Assembly (NCBI RefSeq): GCF_900496995.4
Contig: NC_044006.1
Coordinates: 18,250,214 to 18,314,213, forward strand
Origin: Aquila chrysaetos chrysaetos
Lineage: Eukaryota > Chordata > Aves > Accipitriformes > Accipitridae
DNA: 64,000 nucleotides
Direction of reading: 5' to 3'
A program made the position numbers and the translations under genes. The notes under the pieces were generated by a model that saw only the letters and a program-made list of their open reading frames with translations, was not told where the DNA came from and made no database searches. Below, one piece after another: positions 51,701 through 61,795 of the stretch (positions are counted from its first letter, which is position 1; each line of letters opens with the position of its first letter).

Positions 51701-54240
51701 GCTGAGGCACCGTGCAGCTGAAACGTCCTTTGGTCAAATGCGGGAGCCTCAGAGGCGAGGTTTGCCTGCCCCTTGAGGAAACGCCACCTGAGGCTTGTGG
51801 TGGCCTTGAGCCTGCCAAGCGACAGGGACGAGGGAGGCGGGAGGAGGCAGAAGGCCGAAGTCTGGCCCAAGGAAAGGGAAAATCCTGTAGACAGGCAACT
51901 TTTTAAAAGCTAGGGAGCCGGGTTTTTTTTGTTTTCTTTTTTATTTCCCTTTGGGTCCATCCACCAAGAGAAAGGCTAGGAATTTAAAAAGGTGAAAACT
52001 TGATCTGACGAATGTAGGAGTTGGGGATTCAGAGCATCCCCAGACCAGTCACATGAGAGACCTGCACACAAAGTGCAAGAGCTGCCCTCAATGGAAAGGA
52101 CAAGCTTTGACTGGGGAGGTCTGCAAGGAATGAGATTAGTAATGCTTCCCAGGCATTTTGTAGTTTGTGCCTTAGTGCAAAGGACAAGTTTAACCTGAAC
52201 ATTATAGAAAAAAAAACCAAACAAATTACAGGAATTTCCCAACCTAGAAATGTGAACAGTCTCTAAGCATCTACACCTCTAGTTTTCTCACATTTGTTGT
52301 GCTTCCTTCTCTCGCCATCTCTCCCAATACCGGTGCTCTGTCATTCAGACACATGAAGTTCCCAAGTGGCCACTCAGATTCTCATCTCCTGTAAAGACCC
52401 AGGGCAGAGTCAAATTACAACCTCACACTTCATAAATTTCTGTTATGCTTGGTAGAGTATGCTGTACTGGAATAAGCACTTCCCTTGTTCACATGGAAAG
52501 AACATCGCATCTGTCGGTCTGCTCAGCCCTGTTAGGATAGATGAGCATTGCTCCCTTTACTCAGTACTGAACAACTGGTAAACTTTCAAAACAAATGTAA
52601 ACTTTGCCTGGTGGGTTTCTTTTCCTACAAAATGCATCTTTAACAGTAGTTTTAAGCAGAAGATTGGTAATATTCCCCTTTGTTTTGTTTTTTTTTTTTT
52701 AAATCAAGTTCCAGCATTACAAAAGGGAAATACTGGATTCACTTAGGCATGCAGCTTAAATGTCTGCAATATGAGACTGCTAGCTTTCTGTACACCAGCT
52801 GAAGGCTTTTACCACTATTCCTATCCTTATGTTTTGATTGTCCCTCCCACCAGTTGATGGAAAAAGGCCCCCCACGTCACTGTTAAATGAGCCTCAGGTG
52901 GAAGGGGGAGTGGACAAGTAGCAGCTGCTTGCCATAAAGAGGATGAGCTGAGGACTCGGTTAGTTTCTTGCTGGGCTGTAAGCAGCAGCAGCAGCATGGA
53001 CCTGTTTTGAGGGGCTCTAATGGGGCAGGAACAGCTTAGTTTTTGTAGGGCTTCCTTTTTGTTTATTCGGGTTTTGTCCCCGTCCCCCGTCATCCCCCCC
53101 ATCACTCTCTCTCAAAGGCCAAAATAATTCTAGGAGCTTTGGTCTAAGAGAGAGGGGAGTCTAGGCTTTTTGGTGTGTACAAGAGCTGGATAGGCCATTC
53201 TAGATGGAAACTGAAGAGGGCTCCAGTGCTCCTGAAAGCTTTCTGAAACTCTAGGCTGAACTGTGTGCTAGTTTGTAACGGATCTTGAATTCAAGTTTTT
53301 ATCTGTAACTTTGAAGTGCTTAAGTTCTCCAGAGTTGAGCTGCTGTCTCTCGCTTTTTTTTTTTTTTTGTGTGTGTGTATAGTCACTAGATCTTCTGTGT
53401 TCTACAGTTTCTTTTATTCTTGCTTGTAAGCTATATGTGACAGGGTTGTATCACTTGCATGGGTTGGAATGGGCTGAACTTAGTGTATTGGTTAACTGAG
53501 GAAATACGTAGGTGTAGGAGAAAGTTCTGTCTTGTGAATTTTGTATGGCTTTGAATTTGAAATTATGCATAAGGATTTTGCTTTTTTTTGTTGTTACCCA
53601 TCACTTAATTTAAGTAAAGGAAGCATGGTGTCACTGAAATATTTGGTTTATGTTAGCTGTTATTGTTCTTAAGTATATTATAAAGTACAAATCCTGAATT
53701 AACAGAGCTCTTATTGTGATCTCAAATACAACATATGTGTTGGCATTAAGAAGTGTTTTCTTTACGAAGCACCAAACTTCTGATGCGTGAAGCCTTCTGT
53801 TGTTTGTTTTTTGGTTGGGGGGGTGGTTTTGGGGTTTTGTTTGTTTGTTTTTTGAGGCCTCTTGCTCAAGGCTACTTGACTGAAGGCTACTTTTTAACTG
53901 GCTGGAATACTACTTATGTGGATGTGTGTATGTAAGACTACATTAAAGTTACTGGTCCTGTGACTGTCCCATGGCTTTAAAATGTGTTATAAGATTGGCT
54001 TAAAGGACTAATATCAAAAGCTGCATACAAAAGCTTGCTTAGCAAAGGAGAACTAAAATCTTTGACCTTGATAGTAATGTCAGTTTTCTACTTTCTGTTT
54101 GGAAGACAGTAGTTTTCTTCTAGAAAGATCTGGTTTCATTGGGCTGGGAGAGGAATGTCTGCTGAATTCTGACAGAGCATAAAAATCATTAGGTCACACA
54201 GTTTTTAAAGTGGTTAATCCTGATCATTTATCTCTTTCAG
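51701..54240 (+). other. BUC: BUC 5' flank or intron 1
   Basis: No coding exon is recognised. It must contain either the BUC promoter and first non-coding exon, or intron 1 running from the CpG island. It contains E-box and TATA-like motifs at 52873-52938 (separate entry) and T-rich stretches near 53355 and 53815. Confidence 0.5.
52873..52938 (+). promoter_or_regulatory. BUC: Candidate tissue-specific promoter upstream of BUC
   Basis: CCACGTCAC at about 52872, E-box CAGGTG at 52895-52900, E-box CAGCTG at 52922-52927 and a TATA-like CATAAA at 52933-52938 are clustered about 1.3 kb upstream of the BUC coding start. FIGLA-type E-boxes are known in oocyte gene promoters. No transcription start or first exon donor could be fixed, so this is a weak, testable suggestion. 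Confidence 0.25.
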
Positions 54241-54402
54241 TGTTTAAAAAAAAGATGAATACTGCCTCAACTTCAGAAAGTGGATCATATTCCACAAACC
54301 ACACAAGACCCTTTTTTTATGCACAGCCAACAGCACAACAGCCTTTTCCAAATCCATGGTACCTCAGTCATGCATACAGTCCGTACTGTGTACCTGCTCC
54401 AG
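54241..54402 (+). CDS. BUC: BUC first coding exon (CDS from 54255)
   Basis: Acceptor ATCTCTTTCAG ends at 54240; 14 nt of 5' UTR precede ATG at 54255 (AAAGATGA). Encodes MNTASTSESGSYSTNHTRPF through SPYCVPAP, with a split Gly. Donor CTCCAG|GTAAGG. The start is chosen because NHTRPFFY lies ~15 residues from it, as in fish and frog proteins; upstream in-frame sequence is intronic. Confidence 0.9.
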
Positions 54403-57400
54403 GTAAGGTAAATAAAAGCTATCTGTGGTAGCTTTGCTTAGTAAATTACTGCTAGAGTGGAGTAAACAAAATCTGTGTTAACAAGCTTCTTGGGAGCTTA
54501 AGGTAGAATTAATGTAATGTTTTAGTTATCAAAGACCTGATTTCTGAAGTATTAGTTAAATGCAATAGCTTGCGTGCTGGAAAGCATCTGTTTCTGGAGA
54601 ATGGAAACTAAGCAAAATATTAAATAATGGTTATCCTACAGATACGGAGCTCTAGAATATGCCTAACAATTAATATGCTTGTGTATATGAGTTCCATACA
54701 TGCATGCACGCATTATAGGTATGGGTAAATATAAACTTAAAAATCCACACAGAAACAATATTGTTAAATGTATCTTGTAAATAGTATACCTATGTTAACT
54801 TCTATCTCGAGCTGTCTTTTTCAAAGACAATGCTATAGCATAGTCCATAAAATAATAAAAAAAGTATGGAAAGCTAATTAGTATATGTTCCAAGGAATAA
54901 AATCAAGCTCTGGTTAAAGTGTAGCTGTCTAGATAAGCTGTTCCATAACAAGGAACTCTCTCTGGATTTCTGCACCAGATTTGCTTCCAAGCATTGACAG
55001 GTGGAATGTTTTACTTGCCTGTGTGTCTGATCTTGTAGCTGTCCCTGTGAATGCAAGCAGATATTAATCATAATTACTTCAGAAAGAAGATATATTTGTC
55101 TTTTTTTGTTTTTTGTTTTTTTTTTTTTTTTCAATCCCCAATGTCTAGGCTTCCGAAGTGGAAATCCATATTTTCCATTTTATTCTCTTGCGTTCCATGA
55201 GTACCCTGGATTTTTTGTTCCACAGCATCCAATGCATGCAAGAATTAACAGAAGGCCTTATTTTAATGCTCCCTCACCTTCCCCTATGTTTTATCATGCA
55301 ACAAGATTTAGACACTATAGTAACCCTGGGAAAAAAATGGAGACAAAAGAAACACAGACTGATCCTAGACAGCCTGAAAACAAGCAAAAAAACCACCAAG
55401 ATATCCATACAGAAACGAAAGGTTGTGATGCAGGAAATACAGCCTGTGTTTCTTCTGGTATAGGTACAGAGACTGAAAATACTTCAGAGAAACAAGATTC
55501 ATCTGGATCTTCCATTGTGGTAGACAGAGAGTTTCATAACAGGAGCCATTCCAGCTCTGCACAGTATAGAAGTCTTCCTACTGGAAGCTATGCCTTTGAG
55601 AAGGAAGAAGTGAGGATAGAATATGGTAATGGCTCTCCAGCTATTCAACTGTGGAAGTCCTTTAAAGAAACTATCCCTTTGTATGATGTGGCAAGTGGTA
55701 AACCAGTCCCAGAGAATATAGTGCAGCGTGACTTATTTTCTGTTAGCTCATGTGAAGGAATGATATATAGCCCTCAAGAAGGGGAGAAAACAGTGCCAGG
55801 AGCTTCCTTAGATGAAAGAAAAGCTGTTCTCTCCTCAAAACAGGGTGTTGAAACTGTGCCAGAAAAAGAGGTCCAAAATAATGAAGTGAAGCTGGATGCA
55901 GAAAAGCAGATGAATACAAGTCAATGGGCAAAATCCCCCCCAGGTGAAACCATGGCAGTGCAAATCACAGAGCTGGCAAGATCTGTTAGCATAGATCAAC
56001 CAGTGGTAAGACAGGATGTAGTAGTAGCTAAGAAATCTAGCTCTAAAACATCCACAGGCTCAAAAACTTCTCAAGAAGAGCCCAGCTTTATTCAACAAGC
56101 AGGACTACTTCCATCTAGTATGGAGGTAATGAGTGACTTGAATTTTCAGCAGAAAAACCTGAATCTAAGCCACAGCACAACCAATGAAAGCCAAACAGAT
56201 AAAAGTATTTGGTGTGATGAATCAATTGAGAAGTATGTTCCCTCTAACAGTTGGCTGGCTTATTTGGACCATATGGACACAAACTACAACTACAATGTTT
56301 GTTTGCCACAAAGAAAACGTCAAAGTGTATTCAGTCTTTCTTCTGATGACATGTCCTCCAGAGAGGAAGGCTCATCAGTTGATAATGCCCCAGTGTCTTA
56401 TTTTGTCCCTGACTATGTGCTTCAGAAAAGCACATACACTTCCCAGAAAAGTACAGAGAAAGAGAAAATTAAAAGTGGTGGGTCCCTTAATGAAGATGCA
56501 GTGGTAGGAACGGAGCAGACAAACAGCTTGAATGACCAAGATGTCAAAAACTCTTCAACCATGAAGATTAAAGAGGCTTACAGTAAAGGTAGAAAGCTGG
56601 GAGCCCTTCCTAGATCTTCTAGTCAGAAAAAAATCAATTATCTCAAAAAAGCAGCTAAGAGTTTGTCCGAAGTTGAGGACTCTGAAGAATACTCTGTGAG
56701 GGGAGAAGAGGAGGAGGATGAAGATGGAGGGGAGGAGGAGGAGGATGACATGGATGAAATTGAATATTTCTTTCAAGAAGCCACTCCATATGGATTCTTG
56801 ACACCTAGTAAAGGACATTTCTATCAAGTTGGCCAGAGGGTGCTTTGGAAGCCACCTAAAAATGCTATACCGGCTCAATTAATTAGCTGGCCCACTCAAG
56901 AGAAAATAAAAACTAGGAGTGGGCTTGGTGAAAACATTGATGTAGTTTACAAGCCAAAGGAGAAAGAACAAGATGAAGTTGTGTACAGTGACTATGGGTA
57001 TTATGGAAGAAAGAGGCCTACAGCAAGAAGAGAAGGACTTGGACAGCAGCGAATGCTACGGAAATTCTTGGAAGGTAAGCTAATTGCTGAGGACAAAGTG
57101 CTGTTTAATAGCACACACAAAGAACACCTAATTGCAGTTGAAAATTGTAGTTTGAACCAGTGGGAAGATGGGAGAATGTTGTAGCTTCAGGTTTGGCTTA
57201 GAGCCAGAAATACTGCAGAATATTTTTTTTGAGGCAAAAGGGGTTCACTGCAATTTTTTACCTATTGCATGAGGATTCTACATCTTTACAACCAGCAGAG
57301 AATTTTGCAGGAACTCTCCTTTGAGTTTGATATACTTAACTTTCTGACATTAGTGGCAATTTTTTCATTTGAAAAGCTGAAGGTTATTTAAACTACACAT

Positions 57401-60400
57401 TTACCATTGTTTGATAATATCTTGGAAACTCAGCATTTTAATTTATACAAACATTCTGACTCTCTCATCACAGATCCATGTCAGGTGGTTTAAACAAGAT
57501 TAAGTTCATTATAATCTGGCAGCCATACCCTGTGTAACTTCTCTGCAGAAGAGGTGTCAAACCATTAATTTTTTTTTTATTGTAGCTGCTATTCTGTTAC
57601 TGTTAGCAACAGAATGTTTGCTGTATTTTCATAAAATCAGTGTGAAACTATACTAAATTTGATCTGGAAAAGAACGATTTATTTACTCAAAGGTAGATAT
57701 TGGTAGAAATTGGATTCATCTGAACTGAGACTAAGCAGAGTTATCAGCCAGGGGTCATAACTGGTTACGTGGGTACTTCAGTAAGTGGCTGTTGTTTAGT
57801 ACAGTCTTGTATTGTGAAAGGCATCTAAAACAGGGTGATCTAATAACAGGCTTAGTGTTCTTAAATTTTATTTTCTTTGTTCAAAATCGGTAGACTTAAA
57901 GTAGCTTGTAATTATTGTCAACTGTGGTCTCCAGAAAACTATGTTTTTATTTTAAAAGACTCTTACAATTAGATTCAGTAGTTAGCTTTGCACTCTGACT
58001 TGTGGATCAAACAGTATATTAACATTAGCAAAACTAAATACTGATCTTAAATCAACTTTTTTTTTTACTAGGAAGGCTGTTAAGGGAGAACATGAGGATA
58101 CCACTTGAAGAGTATTGGATTAGAAGTGGTGCTAAACCCAAACTTAACAGCCAAATACATGGTAGTCTCTCATCCCCAGCCAAGAGCAAAGACCAAGGTA
58201 CAAATGATTTCCTCAATGTGTTTCTGTTCTTAAGGAACATTCAAAAGGATATGATACAAAACCGCACGCTTATGATATTGGGATAAGATTTGAAGATAAT
58301 AAAACTAATTATCATTGTTCTGATATTGATGAAATGCTTGTCAGTCAGTACATCTCAGGGTATATTTACATCCTTCTCAAACTCAAACATGTGAATAAGG
58401 ATGCATTATAGCTACTTTTTTTTTTTAAAGGTACCATGGGAAATCAAAGCATCAAATGCTTTAATGTGGCCAAGCAAAGCCTTTATTTTTGCAAAGTTGC
58501 TACTGCCATAAACTGTAGTATTAATTCTTTGCCTGGATAATGCTTCTCTGGAGTGCATATGCAGTGGTAGTTCCTAATCTTGATGAGTAGAACATATGTT
58601 CCTATATAGGAATTCATGTGTGATGGCTATATAGGCCAATGTTCAGAGAAACTAGCATGGACCCACAGTTGCCCCCCTACTGCTAAAGGATGTCTGAGTG
58701 CAAATCATCTTGATGTGGTTAAGGAAAAGATGAACAATTCAAAGTTAATTCTAACAAAGTAAAAGGTTAGATAGTTTCCAATATCTTTTTTTCTTTCCTC
58801 CCAAAGCAGAATGTGTTTGTGCTTTTGTGGGGTTTTTTGTTTGTGCTTTTGTGGGGTTTTTTGTTTGTGCTTTTGTGGGGTTTTTGCATTTTTATTGTTT
58901 TTTTGGGGGGGGTGTTTTTTTTGGGGGGGTGTTGTTTTTTACAATTAAGGTCTGCGTGGAGTTCAGATCTCTTTCTAGATGTTCTTCAAGGGTGTTTCTT
59001 GGTGTAAGTGCTGTTGGAACAACTGTAGAATTTGCTGTAGTCCGAGCATTACTACTCTCTTGGGTCACAGGCTTTCAAGTATCACAGTATTGCTCTATCA
59101 AATAACGGAGCGTGAAGTTATTTTCCAAACAGACTGATGACTTGCCTCTCTTCAGTTCAGTGATAATATACATCAGGTTTCCTGTATCAACAGCCCAGCA
59201 GACTATTCTTTAGAGTGTATTCCTTAGAGTTCTCTCTCTGCATTGCTTTCCTGCTTGAGCATGTTGGGGTTTGGGATTTGCCTCCTGCATTGGAAGCTTT
59301 CTATCCTTTCTTTCCACAGACTTCCTCAAATTGTTGTGGGGGTTTTTTATGCTAGCCTGCTCTATGAAAGTTGAAAACATTTTACTTCAGCAGCACTGTT
59401 CTTAGCTCCTTACAGCAATTCATAAAAATAGTAAAATAGTTCTAAAATATTGTTACCTTTAACTTCCAGGATGTCCCTTCTCCCTTTTCAAGTCATAGAT
59501 GGTGCAGCATACTGAGGATGTTTGGCCTTTGTGTTGCTCCCTGCTTTCTCTTCCTCCTTTTCCAGCCTATGTAGTTTGCAGAAGCTGTCACATTCAGTAT
59601 TAGGAAGCAGGAATCAGTTTCTTCTGAATGCTTTCATGCCAATGGATGCCTCAGAAGTGCTAGTAAAATTACAACCTTTTTAAAATGTCGCTTATCCTAG
59701 GACTCGTTTCTTCAAATTAATCTTAAGTGCCCTGCAAGTAAGGGGGTTTGGCTAAATGAGATATGTTGCTTTAGTAGTAATATTGTATGCTAAATTTGAC
59801 TTCTTGAACTGTGTACCTGTGGTGCACTACTTAACAGGTCTGAAGAATTGAGTTTTTTAAAGACAATGGGTGAGTTGGGTCACTTGGACAGCTATCAACT
59901 AGTCTTGAACACTTGAAAAGTGAACTAGAGCAGAATTACCCAACTCTCACTGGGTTCTTTTTTGTCACGTTTACACCTATCCAAGTTATTACCCAAAATA
60001 AAAGGCGTCCAGAATTATGGTTAAACAGTGATTAAATATTGTAGACATATAAGACTATTGCTTGACATACGTAGTGTCAGTTTTATCTGCCACTAAAATG
60101 GGCACATAGAGAGAAGGGAGAAAGAGGAACACTACATACCAGTTGGGGAAAGTCAAGCTTAAATTTCCTTTGACTATGCTTTGGAGAAATAACACCAGTT
60201 GTATCTTGCTATTTAGGGTGCCCACCTTTGGTTAAACCAAAGAAGAAAAGAATAGGCAAGCCACCTTCAAAACGCAGGGACGCAAGATGTGAGGCAGAAG
60301 AAGCAGCATGGGAGATGCTCAAAAGCAGTGTACACAAAGGTTGGTGTACAGTTACAAGCTACAAAAATGACTGTTATAAGCATTTTTTCCATTACTGTCT

Positions 60401-61590
60401 GGGGAACTAATGGTTCTTGGTTTGAACTGCAAGGATATTGGATAGCTTGTGAAATTATAGCAAATGCTATGTATGCAGACAAGATGAGGAAAAAAAGCAA
60501 GCTAAACTTTGAACACTTACTCACCTTGCTATGAATACTGTTGTAGCTTTGACCAGGTTAAGTTCCTTCTCTTTATTTAAGGGAAGGGGTGTGTGTGGGG
60601 AGCAACCCGCCAAACCCTGCTATTTTAGTCTAGTTGATCTTCAAACTGTTCTACTAACTTTTTTATATGTTGAGTCCTGTGTCACTTTGCAGTATATCCT
60701 TTTCTTTAACCTACAGGTCTGTCTCAGCCAAAATACTGTAACTTGATACAACACCAATGCATATAGATAGTTTTTAAGAACTTCAACTTTATGGAGTAGG
60801 GACTTCTTGCTACTTTGGAGGAAGATGGGAAAAACAATGGAAGGAAAAAATCACATTAAGCAGGTTGAATAACAAATATGCTTTTGTGGGAGAGTCTGAA
60901 AAGGTTATAAATTGAAAAGGGTCATTACATACAAGAAGCTACCTAAAAGATCAGAGTTCCTTCTGGAAAAGAACAAGCTGACATAGTTAAGCAAACTTGA
61001 ATATTCAGTCAGGAAATACATGAGTTAAAGACCATCTCTTTCTCATATATTAAACAGAGGATTACACTTCCATGTATTTGCAAGGTTGGAAACAAAAACT
61101 TAAACTGAAGCAAAACTGACATCAGTCCTGAAGTCAGATTATTTGAACATCAGTGTTAAACCTTTAATTGCTGATCCTTTTTAGTAAAACCATCCAGGAA
61201 GCTTGCATAATCCCAAAATACTTCTTATATTTGCCCCAGAAATGGTGTTTCTTGGATGTGTTCAATAATGTAGTTACAAGAGCACACTGAAAATATGCTA
61301 TGAATTTCATATGGAACTCTTATCTATCTCTTATACTGGGATAGTCTGAAGTCCAACACCTTTCCTGCAGAATTTATACTTGCTGGGAAGTTGAGTACAT
61401 AGGTCTAGTATCAACCATCAGTGTCTCCTCCTGCAATAGAAAAAGGCAATCACTGGTGTCCAGTCTGTCTTTAGAAGCAAATTGACATATATTATTTGGA
61501 GGGAGAATGCATACCTTAATCTTTTTCCCCCCCCTTTTTTTTTTTTCTTTAGGGCATGGAACAAGAAAGTTCCTCCATAAGAAGAGATAA
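54255..61590 (+). CDS. BUC: BUC (Bucky ball/Velo1) homologue, germ-plasm organiser
   Basis: Modelled coding exons: 54255-54402, 55149-57074, 58072-58197, 60217-60339, 61553-61590 (2361 bp, 786 residues plus stop). Phases agree at every junction (all phase 1). The N-terminus carries the family block: NHTRPFFY at residues 15-22, YPGFFVPQHPMHARINRR at 68-85 and KETQTDP at 116-122, as in zebrafish Buc and Xenopus Velo1. The rest is mostly low-complexity, predicted disordered, with a SNSWLAYLD block near 415, an acidic run at 569-588 and a following GHFYQVGQRVLWKPP block; the C-terminus is Lys/Arg-rich. Family members nucleate the Balbiani body and germ plasm in oocytes through the N-terminal self-assembling region. 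Exons 1-3 of the model are firm; the last exon is tentative. The gene is intact, unlike the lost copies reported for primates and rodents. Confidence 0.9.
55149..57074 (+). CDS. BUC: BUC main exon
   Basis: Acceptor CCAATGTCTAG after a long T-run; donor TTGGAAG|GTAAGC. 1926 bp fully open, residues 50-692. Carries most of the conserved N-terminal block, the KETQTDP motif, a Ser/Lys/Glu-rich middle, the acidic tract and the basic YYGRKRPTARREGLG stretch. Read-through past the donor stays open to TAG at 57184, giving a possible intron-retention isoform ending NQWEDGRML. Confidence 0.95.
58072..58197 (+). CDS. BUC: BUC exon (basic region)
   Basis: Acceptor TTTTTTTACTAG, donor GACCAAG|GTACAA. 126 bp, phase 1 to 1. 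Encodes RLLRENMRIPLEEYWIRSG, then AKPKLNSQIHGSLSSPAKSK. Phase match with both neighbours and coding-like composition support it. Confidence 0.82.
58815..58886 (+). repeat. 24-bp x 3 G/T minisatellite
   Basis: Three perfect tandem copies of GTTTGTGCTTTTGTGG + GGTTTTTT, followed by G8 and G7 runs up to 58928. It lies in a BUC intron. Five G-tracts in ~100 bp make a G-quadruplex plausible on the plus strand. Confidence 0.9.
60217..60339 (+). CDS. BUC: BUC exon (Lys-rich)
   Basis: Acceptor TTGCTATTTAG, weak donor CACAAAG|GTTGGT. Encodes CPPLVKPKKKRIGKPPSKRR, then DARCEAEEAAWEMLKSSVHK. If the weak donor is not used the frame continues to a TAA at 60408-60410 (ending CLGN), which would make this the terminal exon. 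Confidence 0.72.
61553..61590 (+). CDS. BUC: Tentative BUC terminal exon
   Basis: A very strong pyrimidine tract and acceptor (CTTTAG at 61547-61552) are followed by 38 coding bases in the correct phase, encoding HGTRKFLHKKR and TAA. A canonical AATAAA lies 184 bp downstream. The acceptor, phase and poly(A) signal agree, but the upstream donor is weak, so this exon is inferred. Confidence 0.45.
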
Positions 61591-61795
61591 CTGCAAATAT
61601 TGGGGCAGGAGGGAAAAAAAATTGTATCGGAGGTTTGCATAAATCCAAAACTCAATTATTATTCCCTTGTATACTTTGTGCTGTGCACTCTTAAAGGGTA
61701 AGAAGTAGCACTGTAGAGACTGAGGACAATGCTAAAGTCACCTTTTTACAACTTGCATGTCCACTATTTAAATAATAAATTTAATAGAACTGCAC
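61591..61795 (+). other. BUC: Probable BUC 3' UTR
   Basis: Short AT-rich stretch between the tentative stop and the poly(A) signal; no coding potential claimed. Its end is placed ~15-20 nt after AATAAA. Confidence 0.45.
61774..61779 (+). terminator. BUC: Candidate BUC poly(A) signal (AATAAA)
   Basis: AAATAATAAATTTAATAG context, about 184 nt past the tentative stop. Other AATAAA copies farther on (about 62507, 62561 and 62924) could serve longer 3' UTRs. Confidence 0.5.

Noticed and set aside
61374-61655. Minus-strand 93-residue ORF over the tentative last BUC exon
   Set aside because: It reads through the polypyrimidine tract in reverse (Lys/Gly run), with no recognisable domain.
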